Source: Todiramphus chloris collaris (Eukaryota > Chordata > Aves > Coraciiformes > Alcedinidae). Taken from it: DNA of 64,000 nucleotides. The position numbers were made by a program, and so were the translations under genes. Location: the NCBI GenBank assembly GCA_025345505.1, contig JANVCC010000130.1:8382522-8446521 (forward strand), read 5' to 3'. Within the stretch, counting starts at the first letter, position 1, and every line of letters starts with the position of its first letter. This document shows, in pieces, positions 23,600 to 36,279 of the stretch. The notes beneath the pieces are model-generated. The model had not been told where the DNA came from. It searched no databases and saw nothing but the letters and a program-made list of their open reading frames with translations.

Positions 23600-25590
23600 T
23601 GAGACCTGGTGTCAGCAGACTGCTTACAGTCCTAACGACTCTACCCCCTTGACCATGGCTGCGAGGAGGGCCAGGCAGTGAAGGCTCCCTCCTTCCCTCC
23701 CCATCCCCCCAGGACACAGGGTGCCATCTCTGCCAAGGGACTGGGGTGCCTCCCGTGCTAGGGTGCAGTAGAAGGCGCCAATGAGATGGCCTCTGGCACA
23801 AAGGTTTGCATTTCTTCACAGTCTCCTCACGTATTTCATTTCTTGACCTGGCACTCTCAGTGGTTCCTTCAGACTGTCTCCAAGCTGTTGTTTATCCCTT
23901 GCTGTCAGGAGCCAGCTCTCTGCTCTGACTCCATTTGGGTAGAGCTTTTTCTGAAGGCACGTTCCTCGAGCCTCTGTGTCCCTGCAGCTGCGGGTCCTGC
24001 TGGTGCAGGCACTTCCAGCATGAACTTCCCCAGCGTCTCACCCTGCAAACATGGGCTGTCTTGGGAACTCTCTTTTGCAGAAGATCACCCTCCATCTAGG
24101 TCCACTAAATCCCTGGAAAGATCCCTATATTTTTCCTCCTGGTGTCTGTTGATGTTTTTCTGAGTGCTTACATTGTCAATAAATGGAAATTCAGTTCATT
24201 CAACCTCGTGGTCTAGAAAATGATGTGTTTCTGTGCTAAAGCAGTCCTGAGAATGTTTAAAACAAACAAACAAAAGTATTCTATAAGCCCATTTTGCCTT
24301 TAAGTTAGTTCTTTATGTGCAAAAAGAAATTGCCTCTCAGTGGGGCATGAAAGATTCTCAAACTAATGTAAGTGCCAGAGAACTCTTCTTTATGAATAAA
24401 GAAACTGAAATAGCTTTACACCAGGAAGCAGCTCTGAGTTGTAGAGCCACAGTGTATCCCAATGCCTGGTTATCACCTTTATTTTCCATTGGTGCTTTCC
24501 ATCAGTGGATTCAAGGGTTTAGTTGACTTCAGGATTTGAGATGTGCAGTTGGAGGTTTGGAATGGCCAATTTCAGGCCTCTGGAGGGCAGACAAAATTCT
24601 CGATATAAAAGGAGTAAGATTTGGTCCCATATAGCTAAACAGTGGGATTTGGAACGCTTCGTAGCTGTTTGCAGTGGTTGCTTTGTTGATATTAAAACTG
24701 TCTGTCACAACTCATTCCTATTTCCTTGGGGAGTAAACCCTGGCAGATGCAAATGACAGGGCTGCAGTGGTTTCCCCAGGTAGATGGACCCCAGGACTTT
24801 GGGGTGCGCTGCAGGATGCACCTTCTCTGCAGTGAAGATGAAGCCAGGGAGAACTAACTCAGATGTGGTATTCTACCTTTTATTTTTATAGCTACTAGGA
24901 AGTATTTTAAGAGCAGTATGTATGCTTGCTCAAATCCAGTGACGAGTATTTTCCACCTGGTGAGTGTTTTCACTTAGGAAATTTATTGCTCCTCTTGGCT
25001 ATTCAGTGGAGCCTAATAAGCCCTATCCTGAGAGCTATTTAGCTATGTCCTGGTACTGGGAAGCCTGACAGACTAAAGAGCATGCATTCGGCATGCTGAG
25101 CCATGTGCTGAAACACCATGCTGCAAGATATACATCCTATTTTCTGTGCAGGCACACAGGGAGCGTACATAAAAGAAGAGGTGGGGAGAAGCCCACAGGA
25201 TAACAATCAAGTGTTTATCAGCCAACACTCAAGAAGCTCTGTGGCTTATCTAAAAGCAGGGAGTGAGGAACTACTCCCTGCTCTGGGAGAAGCTGTAGTA
25301 GTGATAATGAGAATGTTATTGGTTGTTAATGATTCAGACTATTCAGAGGGATGAGGAAACTTCCACCATTTTTGAAGTCCATATGCCTGAACACAAGCCT
25401 TAAATTTCAAAATCCTTGGAGGTTTTTGAGAAGTTTAGATTATGAATTTGACTGTTACAGCTACATTTTACAGATTCAAATCCCTGTGCATTTGGAAGGA
25501 TCTGAAACTTGGGCTGAATCTTGTAGCTTTGAAGCTTCCTGATATGTTTGCAAAGTTTTTTTTTCTATTCCCCCCTCCATGATCTATCAT
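23600..25590. other. Non-coding stretch, no gene seen
   Basis: Only chance-length open frames (up to about 125 codons). No element, repeat or RNA gene is recognised. Confidence 0.5.
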
Positions 25591-25596
25591 TAGTTC

Positions 25597-25617
25597 TTTT
25601 TTTTTTTTTTTTTTTTT
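25597..25617. repeat. Poly-T tract (T21)
   Basis: Twenty-one consecutive T, 42 bases upstream of the nuclear-receptor-like repeat. Confidence 0.8.
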
Positions 25618-25658
25618 CCTCCTCTCTATGGTTCTGCAGCAGCCTCTGCCACATGCTG

Positions 25659-25705
25659 TGTAGTGACCTACAGTGTAGTGACCTACACTGTGTTGGTGTA
25701 GGTCA
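25659..25705. repeat. 15-bp direct repeat plus inverted copy with three TGACCT/AGGTCA half-sites
   Basis: The unit TGTAGTGACCTACA(G/C) occurs twice in tandem (25659-25673 and 25674-25688). An inverted copy of its right part, GTGTAGGTCA, follows at 25696-25705, giving a 10-bp stem with a 7-base loop. The repeat therefore places TGACCT at 25664-25669 and 25679-25684, and AGGTCA at 25700-25705. These are perfect nuclear-receptor half-sites (retinoid, thyroid, orphan receptors). The 9-base and 15-base gaps are not standard spacings for receptor dimers, so binding is uncertain. Confidence 0.7.
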
Positions 25706-25709
25706 GAAT

Positions 25710-27435
25710 AATGTCCTGGACTATGATAGATTTGGGAAGAGGTCTGGAAAAGCACTCAATGTTTTAATGGTAATTTAAGAGGGAGCTCATGAGGTTGTTT
25801 CCCAATTGTGTAGCTGCAGAGGGAAAACAGAAGTTATGAAGGAATGGAGATCGGTACCAGCCAGCTCCAATGTTTAGCCAGAATCACTATTATTACAGCC
25901 CTGATCAAATGTTGTAGCAAAATATACTAGTGATGGGGGAGGGAGTGTGAATTAAAGGTAAAGGAACACTGACACTGGTGATGGAAGTAGGTGTATAGGT
26001 TCATCCTCGTTCTCCACTGAGGTCTTTTTCACTATGTGAATCTGATATAAGCCTGTTAGAAGGCTCTGCGACAAATTCGTTCAACATGTGAACTTTGATC
26101 ATATGCAGAGGACAGTAGGGATGACAGTTTACCCCCATTCCACACCACAGCTTAGTATTTTGTTGTCCATGTAGACTACTGCCACTTTCTGAAGTACTGG
26201 TCAGCAGTGGGGTTCAAGGCTCAAAGAACCAGTGACCAGACCATGAAGGAAGAGGAACCGAATGTCCTTTATTCCTATGCTAATAACTGAAAACAGTGGT
26301 TTTATTTATCATGGGTTTTCATTTTCCTGATTGTCCTTAATTCTGGCAGTCATTTTCTTTTCACACTCTCTCTCCAGTCTGTCATTCTCTTTAGGCTTGA
26401 ACCCTGGTTAAAAGACCACTACACCTGGGAGGATGCTGTTTAATGTCCTCCTATTCCAGTGGCTGGTTTGGATGACTATTGTGGAAATTTGTTGCAACTT
26501 AAAATGACGAGAATCAAAGCATGCTATGTTAATATTCAGAACTCTAAAATTCTCTTTTGACTATGGTACATTTTGAGGATTCTTTTCAAAATATTTTGTT
26601 CTTTTTTTTGAATTGGTCTGGGAATTGTACTGCTATTAATTTATGAGCAGAAGCATTTGAGTGGTAGTAAAATTATTCAGAAACAATTTGGCAAATTTTG
26701 TTTTGGTTCATATTTATTCCTCTTCCATACTTTACAAAGGTTTTTTTTTCCTTTTATGTATGATTTTGGTGCCTGTTGACAGAGTGTATTTTACGTTGAA
26801 AGACAATGCAATCTGTCAGTAGACAGAATTCTGGAATGACAGACTTGCTAGTCTCTTCAGTCTCTGTCTTCAAAACACGCTTGTGTCTTCTTAGCATTTA
26901 TGTTCGTCTTGTTCAGAGAACTGAGGCAGCTCTGTGGGAATAAAATGATCAATCATATAAGTGTAATATTGTCCAGGAAAGGCATTTAATAAACACTTCA
27001 TAGGTCAGATTTGTTGGCACTAAACCTCTGCTCATTAGTATTGAAGAAGAAACTTATTAGGAGTTTGTTCACAACAAAATAAAAAAAAAACAGCAAAGCC
27101 AAACAACAGATTATCAATTACTAAATAAATTATTTACTTTTAATAATTTCTGTGACTCTACAAGAGTCTAATTCATTATCTTTTGAAGGTAATTCCTAGT
27201 GAAGTTAGAGGTCACTGCTTAATGCTGCTAGTGATTTCAGGTTTGGGGTTTTTTTTGTATTTTTTTTCTGTTGTTTGGGTTTTCTCAGATACCTGTTCCA
27301 GACCCTCTGTGCCTTATATTAAATAGGGAATAGACTGTTTCTGATGGTCTGTGTCGTATACCTAGACCTGGTAAGCCATGATACTGTTACAAGGAATAGC
27401 ATTTTATATTTTCAGCTTGTGCCATTAAATATGGT
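25710..27435. other. AT-rich non-coding stretch
   Basis: No open frame of note, no element and no RNA gene recognised. There are several short T and A runs. Confidence 0.55.
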
Positions 27436-27440
27436 CTCTC

Positions 27441-27463
27441 TTTTTTTTTTTTTTTTTTTTTTT
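27441..27463. repeat. Poly-T tract (T23)
   Basis: Twenty-three consecutive T, the longest homopolymer in the window, flanked by CTCTC and AAATAAAGG. It could be the reverse of a poly-A tail, but no coding remnant on the minus strand was recognised. Confidence 0.8.
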
Positions 27464-27464
27464 A

Positions 27465-30400
27465 AATAAAGGCACTGATCTCTCCATCTGTCTGGTAGGT
27501 GATAGCTGAGATATCTGGGTAGCCACCTACTAAAATTGCAATCTCATGGGGGACTGCAACTGCCACACATCTGTTTTTTACTCAGACCTGCCAGGGGTGG
27601 GGAATCTTTGGCATGCACGGTGATGGGTGACTCGTGTCAGGTCTCTGTTGGTCAGGAAAGGGCTGGGTATGGAGAGAAAGGGGAAGAAAATGGGGAAAGG
27701 TTGGATTTTAGCACTCTTCTTCAACTGTACCACCAGGGCTCTGCAGTGGCCTCTTTCGTGGTTGAACACGTGGTGTGCCGAAGCAACACCAATGCATGGG
27801 GTCTGTTGACCCTGCACTTCTGCCTGGGAGACATGTAAGGCTGTGGGATGGCCAGCAGGTCACCACTTCCCAAGCAGGGGTTTCAGCCCTGAACTAAAGG
27901 GTCCCCAGGCGTCACTTGTTGTTCATGTCAGGGACTGGTGCCAAGGAAGGAGATGGTGGGACTGGTAGCAACACCTTCAGCAGCATTAACAAACATGGTG
28001 GGGTGTGAGACCTCTACAAAGCTTAACAGCTAGATGAAAGTGAGTTGGTTGTTTATATAGGCCTGAATCTTACAGACTCTCCCTCTGAACTGATATGACT
28101 TTAAAACCTTTCCTCTGCATAGAGCTCTGTGCAGTCACTTTCTTTGACTCCTTTGGCACATATCACTTCCAAGTCTAAGGCCTCCAGGGCCAGTTCTGGT
28201 CCTCACAAAATATACCATATAAACCCGTATTTTCCCAGAACTTCAGCTTTTATGACTACGCAACTGATGGTTTATTGCCCTGGGACCTTTGAAGTACTTA
28301 ATAATGCTGTCTGAGGGATTCTAAGTCAGTTACCCTTCAGCTCACACATCACAAGACATGTGACAAAATCAATAAAATACTAAAAACATTTCTCTGCTTC
28401 AGTTCTCTCATTCCTTTGGCATGCTCCTTGTGTTTTGGGGACTCTTGTAAGACCAGGATCCTTCCTGCTTTTCTGTACGCAACCTCTCCTCTGCAGCCAA
28501 GTATCTGTGGTATCTTCCATCTTTCTTTTAAGTAGGTGATGAGCAAATTTGCCCTTAAAACTTGCTGTCCCACTTGACAGTAACATCTTGGCCAGCATGG
28601 TTGACTGACCACATTGCCTCACCAGCTTGCTTGCTGTTTAATTACAAGCTTATCAAAGTGGATGGGTTTTTTCCTGATCTGACTGTCATTTTAGCTTAAA
28701 GTGTTTCTTCTAGCAGAAAATTATCAAGGTTTAATGGTTCTTTTTCAGTCCAGTCCTGCCAGCCTTACAATTTCATTTAAAGGCAGAGATCTGAGAAACA
28801 AAACGACAAGCAAGCTTCTTGCACAAAAGCTGTTTGCAATTTGAAAGCAAGTCTCCAATATCAAGCAGAGCTGAGCGAGAGGAAGCAGATCGTCACTGCT
28901 GCTGTTAATAAAATAAGAAGACAATTCAGAGAGGCCACACCAGTTTGAATGAGTCTGGAGGCCTAGAGGAGGTGGTATGGGAGAGATTTGCTTCCTTTTC
29001 TATTTTACAGTCAACTACAGGGTTTTTTTTAGGATAGAGACATACCAGTATGCCTTCCAGCATTGAGCTCCTGTCCTGTTTTATCGGAATTTTAGTCGGT
29101 GATGGCTAATGGAATTATGCACTGGCCCTTTTCTTTGGAGCAGTCCAAGTGGGCATGCAGTGGTTAACGTGAAGAGATGTACCAAGAGAAATAAATTGCC
29201 TAATTGTTGGTGATGGCTGCTGTAGTGCTCCAAGCATCCGAAGCCCAGTGTGTGCTCCTGTGCTCTCTTTTCTGCAGGGATAACTGGCTTCATTCATCGT
29301 CTGCTTTGTATCTGATGAAAGGAAGTGGTTCTCAAAGAATGCACACCTCAAACAGGCCATGAGATTTGAGGCAATATTTTTGCTTCGAGGTCTTCTTTTG
29401 ACAGTGAGGAGTCAAAAAATAACAGCGAGTAGGGTTAGTAGAACAGCTAACCTTTGTTCTACATTTTCAGGAGCAAAAAGAAGGTCATTGCCCTTACCCT
29501 TTTCTCCTATTCCTCGCCAGTGTTTTTGTTAACTCAGTGTTTTCAGCGTGCATTTGCCACAGCATCCATCTTCCTCACAATGCTGTTTTGTTTTGTTTGA
29601 AAACAATGAAATAAAAGGGAGAGAAAAAGGATGTTTTAATTTCTAGCCAGAGGCAAAAGTGTTATCTCTGAATTGGGAGAATGTAAAAATGTGTAATGAG
29701 CTAGCTTTGTAGGGGTGATGGCTGCTTATAAATGATTTCTTTTGCTTCTGATGCTCTATGACATGCAGAGAACTTTATTCTAGAAATGCTCACATGGACT
29801 TGGTAGTGAGAAAATACTAAGCAGGCAGGAGCTGATGTTACGACAAAGTGCCCTCTGTTCTTCGGGCTGCAACAGTGTGAGGAGCAAACATAATCTCTCT
29901 TTCTGGTACCCTACATTCCCTTGATGTCTTCCCTCATTCTATGGTGGCTGTAGTGTGGGCTTTACGTCTCCAGACAGTGAGTCCTGTGCTTTTCCTCACA
30001 ATGAGGACAGCACAGGCAACAGAAATACATGTTTCTGCCTTCCGTCAGAGCGCCTCCATCCTTAACTAGAAGATAAACACTGAGGAGGTAGTTGAGTTTT
30101 ATAGAAATGATGTCATTATTGGTGTCAGATGATGGCACTGTTTCCTATTTGCGTATTTTACTTAATTTATTCTCTGTGATATGGCGCTCAGCCTGTTGTG
30201 AAACTGCTAACTCCTTTCTCACAGTTGACCAAAAAGTCATTAAAGTGGAACAACTTTAATTTGGCTTTCATTTTGCGTTGAGATGATTTGGATTCTTTCT
30301 GTTGACCTCAGATGAAAGGCTTACTGTCCCATTACCACTCACCTGACCTGTGCAGTCACTCGTTCTTACGTCATCTTTGTGGCTAGATAAAGGATTTCTT

Positions 30401-30730
30401 TGTGTGAGATGATGCTGGGGAGGCAGAATGGTTACAGGGAAAATGCCGAGAGTGAGCTCATCTTCTGCTGCATGTAATGGGGGGGAGGGGGGGCACACAT
30501 CCAGAGAATGAAAAGATTATGAACTGCATAAGTGGGGTTGGACAGGAAAGCCTGGGAATGGGTTTCACGTATTCCAGATCCTTGGGGGACTTAGAAGAGG
30601 GTTTTGGTATGGACTTCTCTTCAATGCATTGTACGAATAAGTCTTAATATCAGGACATCTGCAGATATAAAGGGCTTAACACAAAGCACATGTATTTTGA
30701 GTTCTGGAAACTGATTTGTTTTCCATTGTA
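27465..30730. other. Non-coding stretch, no gene seen
   Basis: The largest open frames are about 100 codons (27536-27838, plus strand) and 87 codons (28349-28612, minus strand), with no recognised domain. Two G7 runs separated by one A lie at 30479-30493. Nothing else is seen. Confidence 0.55.
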
Positions 30731-30734
30731 CCTT

Positions 30735-30811
30735 GTAGGCACTTTCTTATAGTAGGCACTTTCTTATAGTAGGCACTTTCTTATAGTAGGCACTTTCTTA
30801 TAGTAGGCACT
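30735..30811. repeat. Minisatellite, 17-bp unit, 4.5 perfect copies
   Basis: The unit GTAGGCACTTTCTTATA is repeated without a single mismatch at 30735-30751, 30752-30768, 30769-30785 and 30786-30802, followed by a partial copy. Perfect identity between copies points to recent expansion, so copy number probably varies between individuals. Confidence 0.95.
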
Positions 30812-30814
30812 ATT

Positions 30815-31495
30815 AAGTTCAGGGCAACGTGTGTATAAAATGCTCTTAAATCAGCATTCCCTGTTCTTCCACTGCAGGTGTTTTACACCTGCTTGATACT
30901 CACAATGTGTGGGTGCAAATCACTACACAAGGCAATCAAGCCCTGTACTGCTGAGAATTACTTCAGTAATTCACAATTTATTGCAGCTGCATTCATGGAA
31001 GTGTACAGGTTTTTACTTAAGGCCTTAAGATCCTCTAATCCGAGCAGGCAACTCCCTGGATCAATTGTCTAACTTCAACCTCTAGAAGCTGTGAGTTCAC
31101 TTGCTTTTTTGGGGTTGTCTTTCAGTCAGAATATGCCACAAAGTCTGTTTCTCTCTGTGTGAAATGAAGGACTAAATTCCCCACATGCTGTTATTCTTAT
31201 CAGCCCAAAACATGCTGCATAGGACTACAGCGTTTCAATGGCTTTTTGTACTAAGGAAGAAAAACATATGAAGTCGAGTCTGACTTTCCAGAAATGGTGT
31301 GTGAATGGAGAGAGCTTTGCTCCATGTGAAGGAAGGGGACACGCTTTGAACTCCCTGTCCCTTTGCTTGCAGAGCACTCATCCCCTTAAATTGCTGTTCT
31401 CCTACGCTCCTGTGAAGACCTTTTAAGCAGCTGTTGTGCTGAGCTCCACGAAATGAGAGTGTTTGCTGGAGTATCTGCAGCAGCCCAGGAGATGC
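30815..31495. other. Non-coding stretch, no gene seen
   Basis: Short open frames only (up to 87 codons on the minus strand at 31235-31498). Nothing is recognised. Confidence 0.5.
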
Positions 31496-31499
31496 CACG

Positions 31500-31960
31500 C
31501 AGCAGTGTGAATCCAGTGTGGAACTGGCAGAGAGGAAGCAGTTAATTAGCCTTTTTTATGCCAATGTCAATATGTTTCTATTACAATCGTGGATCCGTGT
31601 TGGTACCCTCAGGTGGCTAATTTACATGAAATTTCTTGTGTGCGTTGAGCTTTAAACAACATCCTGGGTAGTCTAATAAAAAAGGTTGTCGATGGCTTTT
31701 ATATGAAAGATTGGAAATCCAGCCCCTGTTGGGACCGTGCTTTCAGCAACAGCACAAAAATATTAATACCTGTCTTTTCTCCCTGTTAGTAAACAAATCC
31801 TTATCGCTGTTTTTCCCCTCTAAACAAAAGAAATGGTCCGAAGCATTTAAGACATACAAAACCAAGATGTGCTATTTATAAAGAGAGCCAAGGCAGATAA
31901 AGAATGATTTATGAAACTCATAGAGCACCTTTCAGCTAGCTAGGTCATACAACGTTTTGC
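31500..31960. promoter_or_regulatory. Candidate enhancer / conserved non-coding element
   Basis: This is AT-rich, non-repetitive sequence with several well-formed factor motifs. TTAATTAG at 31542-31549 is homeodomain-like. GTAAACA at 31789-31795 is a forkhead site, and CTATTTATAA at 31872-31881 fits the MEF2 consensus YTAWWWWTAR exactly. The block also keeps some CpGs (near 31588 and 31690), has no long open frame, and contrasts with plainer sequence on both sides. This combination is typical of developmental enhancers in gene deserts. Conservation was not tested, so the call is inference. Confidence 0.35.
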
Positions 31961-31964
31961 AGAC

Positions 31965-34900
31965 TGATTGTCTACACTCTGAGTGTCTGCGTGTGTTGTG
32001 AGATAAAGGAAAAAAGTGTAACTTTTTCCAAAAGTAAGTAAAAATAAAATGCATTCCCACAACAATAGCTTAACAAATCTGCTCTTTAATTTCAAGGAGG
32101 CAGAGAACAACAGAACTGCAGGAAAATAAATGTTTTGTAGTTGGGTGGGTCTTGAAGCAGCGCTAAAACCTTCATTTCAGTGAGCAGTGATGTTCTGTTA
32201 GTAATGATGAATGTTTGGCACTTTGGGTGCATCCTGTGCAGAGCTGTGGCTACCCAGAAGTCAGGGGAGCTGCACAGCTGATTTATACTGACCTGCGCAT
32301 CTGGCCAATTCTGCATCAAGTTTGTTCAGATGAAATGAATTCCTGAAAAACACTGCCTATAGATGTTTGGCAGGGCTGGGAAAGTTTTACTGGAGAGGAT
32401 TCCTTTGCTGTCCTTACTGATCTCTCTGTTCATTACAACTTTCTTAGAAATGAACCACACTACTTTAACTCTTCCCTGTGGTGCCTCACCTCGCTGATCT
32501 TCATGGCAAGTGTCGCCAGATAAAAGAAGCAGCAGTTTCTGTTGTGAGGAGCATTGTCATCGACGGTTTCCACTTGAAACATGGCAAGCCTCTTTCACCC
32601 TCCGCTCTGAATGTGGTGGTTAAAAATCCAAAGATGATGGATGGACCTGCCACCACTTTTCCATGTTTCAATTTTCTTCTGGCATTGCAGAAGTGCCAGA
32701 CTGTGCCCCAAGTGCTCTCCTTTCACTGTGAATTAAGAATCTCGTATCACTGGTTAAGTTAACGGCTCTGCTGCTCTGCAGCCCTGCCCTTCGCAGATCC
32801 TCCTATTTCCCATCTCTATGAGCTTCCCTAGAGCATGACTTGCCTTTGGAAATCTATCTTCAGATATTCCTTCTGTTTTTCCATTACCACATTGCTTTTC
32901 TTCAGGGCCAGTACCCTTTATACCCACAGAATACTGTAGGAGCTTTGGCTTTTCTGTGCCAGTGTGATCCATAGGCAGCATGCGTGGGGTTCATCCTCTC
33001 TGTGCCCGCTTTGGGTGAGATGGCAGCGTAGGAACCTCTTGTCTTCCTGAAATTGGAAGGATGAATGCCTTCAGTACTTGCAAGAACCTCATTCAGTTCT
33101 TGCTGTAAGCCAGACATGAGATTTTCACCTGCAGGTTGCTGCATCCTGCATTTCATTGACGCTGGTTAGCAATGTCTGCTGTGGATAGTGTTTTGAACTT
33201 GGGTGTTCTGCAGATTCACCGAAACAGAATAAGGTGGCTGTATGGTTTGTTTTTTTTTCCTCTAAGATGTATGGAAATCAACTGCAGAAAAAGAGGAGGA
33301 CCTGAGAATTCAGACTGCTCCTGTAATTGCCAGACTGACTCATGGTTGGAGAGATGTGAGATATTTTAGGAAACATCAATGTTTGACAGCTTTCTGGTCA
33401 AGTAACCCAACTAAAGAACTCTGATTAGCACATGAACTATAGTAAAAAGCAATGAGACATGAGTTAGTATCTTTCAAAGACTTTAAGTGTTGCTTCTTTC
33501 AGATTCTCAATGTTCACAGTGAACAATGTGAGTGCATCTATTTCCATACAATAACTGAATGTGCTGCTAGAAATTAAGATGCTGAAGACAAGTAGCAGCT
33601 TATAAGGATGCTGTTATCATTAATACTCATTTAGTCTGGAGGAGCAGCTGATATATCTGCTTTTTTTTGTGAAGTATTTGAAAGATGTCTTTCTTTTTTT
33701 TTTTTTTAAGAGATATAATCCTGAAAGCATTAAAGGTGACAGGTGATTAGTTGAGCTATTTATCTGTTGATTGATCAAGCTATCACATTAATGCTTAGAT
33801 GACCTCGTAAATAAAGTGTAGAAACTTCTGCTAAGATATTAAAAGTGAAATGATATTAATCTTTTTTGTTCCCATTCCATAGACTGTACATGTGAGTGCA
33901 TATGGATCTGAGTATATTGGAGCACAAAAGGTCCAACTGCAGCTCTTTAGGGGGAGAGGCAGTTACAGAGATGGGCTTTGAGTTCAGCTTTGAATGCAGC
34001 CACATTCTAACACAGACCTGCATTTTTAATGAATACACAAGTGATGCTCTACTGTGTAAAAGTTGTGTTCTGGGAGCCTCCCACTGCTAGTCAGGGGTGT
34101 AATTGCTTAGGTGCAGTGCAGGTATCTGGGAGGTTACAGTGAGTAGCTGCTGTCAGTACCATGAAAAAACACACACCACTTGAGCAGAGGACAGAAAAAT
34201 TGAAGTGGCCTCAAACTCTGAGAAGTTTTTATTGATCTAATATAGCTAATCATAAGTAAGCAGGTTCCTTTACATACACTGAAACCCCTTCTAGTGATGT
34301 GGCTGGATAACTAAGCACAACTAGTTGTCACAGTTAAATATTGACATCGTGGGTATCTGAACCATAATAGCCATATATTTCTGATTAAATGGGATGTAAT
34401 ACTTATAGCAGTAGGATTTAGGTTATATTTTCCCTGACTTCATTATTTTGGTATTCAGTGACTCTAATATATATAAAATGTGTATTTTAAATGCAGATTG
34501 GCTCTTAAGTCTTCTGCAAGCAGGGAGAGGACAGTGAAGTGGACCAGTGGCTGGGGGACAGGAAGGCAAGGCTGCCTGTTTTGGGGGTGGGCTGTGAGAT
34601 CATGTGAGTTTGATGTGTTGGTAGAAGACTTTCAGTGTGAGTGAAAGAGAAGTCTTTGATGTATTTCCTAAAAGCCTATGTTAAAATAGCAGGGAACAAT
34701 GTTTGTTTTTTTTTTTTCAGTTGTAAGGAAGATAATACACCTTGGAGTCATCTGCATTTCATGCTGTATGGTTTTATCACTAATACCAGCAACCTGGGTA
34801 GAAGGAATGGACCCAAAGGGACTGTGGAGGTGAAAGAAGAAATTAACTCTAGTGGCCATCTGTCTTTGATCTGAGAGGGAGGACTTTGGGCCATTTTTAA

Positions 34901-36275
34901 GTGGTTAAAATAAGCAGTGATAGGGTTTCTGTAGTTATGATTGTGTAAAATACCTAAGTAAGGGAAGATTTACAGGGAGATATTACCTTATATTAGATCA
35001 GCTGGTATAGCTAGAAAAACCCTCACACTTTTTCAGGCTAAAAGATTGTCTCTCTGTTTCTTCCAGCCATATCTGTTGGTTTGATAAAAGATATTATCTT
35101 TTTTCTATAAACCTTGCTTCAGGGACGTCCCTGTACACTCCTGCAGCCTCTCACAAGACAAAACCCAGAAGAACAGAGGTGCACTTCACCTGCCCTTCAT
35201 CCCACAGGATGCAAGCAGATCCTGTCTTCATACTGTGCATTGGTCCAAATGTGACCAAACAGCATCCAGCACCCTGACACGAGTCTGGGTTTGTGGCAGG
35301 TATTCAGCTGACTTGCTTTGGAAAGGGAGACTGGTGGCTTGAGTGTTTGCTAGTGTGGAGTATGGTTTCTGTAGTACCCAGTTGCCTAATGGTTATCATG
35401 AGATTGTTCAGTCACTAAACCAGGTAGCCATCATCTCTTTTGGGAGAGACCTCTAATATGTTCTCCATTCCCATCTAGCTAGAAGGATAAGTCACAGACA
35501 GTGACCATGGTTAGCCACTCTCCTCTGGACTAGTCTGAGACCCTTCCAGGTCTGTGACCCACTTCACAAAGTATGAGAACTACTTACAGTGGCACTTTTG
35601 AGCTTCTGGAGCTGAAAGGTGGTAGCACAGGTTTATAAAAGGGCTTACGAATAAAAAGTTAAGTAGGAAAATGCTTCCCCTGGACCTTTGTTTTGATGTC
35701 ACAGACTTCTAAAGGAGCTAATAGGAACAGTCTCTGATAAAGTACAGAAGTTCTCAAAGGAAAATCAGACACCTGTTTGGGGAGTGTCTTAGATATGTTG
35801 TCTAGTAAGATAAGTGTCTGAGATATGTTGTCTATAGAAACTTTTGACCTCAGATTTCTCACAGTCAGTTTCTGGATCTTCAAATAGTTTATTTATTGAA
35901 CGATGTCCTAGACTGAATCTCACAAAACTCCATACAGTTTCAGGCTAAAGAGGGGCTGCGTGCTGTCAAAATGAGGGCAGTATTTCCCTACAAACAGGGA
36001 AGTTAGAAGTTTAGTCAGGGTTAAAATCATGGGGCTCCTAGTACACCACCGAGCTGTTCCAGCAAATAATTTGTATCTGTATTTAAAAGTAATAATAAGA
36101 CAAATGTACTTTGTTACTTAAAATAACCTTAGAAGATTAAAGCTGAAGATTAAAATTATAGTTTTCATTTGTCAGTATTCATATTGTTTGACCATGATAC
36201 AGTGTTTTCCGTTAATGAGGTGCTAGTGATTTCCATTTTTGCCTATATAGTTATTTTCTGCTCAGTTTCAATTTT
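31965..36275. other. Non-coding stretch, no gene supported
   Basis: At 32478-32762 there is an open frame of 94 codons with normal amino-acid composition. At 34721-34829 there is a stop-free segment between a strong polypyrimidine-CAG and a GTGAAAG donor-like site. Neither yields a protein I recognise, and both could be chance. A T14 run is at 33694-33707. An imperfect duplication lies at 35783-35834. Confidence 0.5.
35783..35834. repeat. Partial tandem duplication, 30-bp period
   Basis: A segment beginning AGTGTCTTAGATATGTTG (35783) is repeated at 35813 with one mismatch over 22 bases. It is a small local duplication with no known function. Confidence 0.8.
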
Positions 36276-36279
36276 AGAT

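Noticed and set aside
33511-33525. TCACAGTGAAC, identical to the first 11 bases of miR-128
   Set aside because: The rest of the mature sequence does not follow and there is no precursor-sized hairpin. The match is part of a short palindrome (TGTTCAC-A-GTGAACA).
34721-34829. Exon-like segment: long T tract plus CAG, stop-free 109 bases, GTGAAAG donor-like end
   Set aside because: Each signal is common in AT-rich vertebrate DNA. The peptide matches no protein I know and no partner exon is seen.
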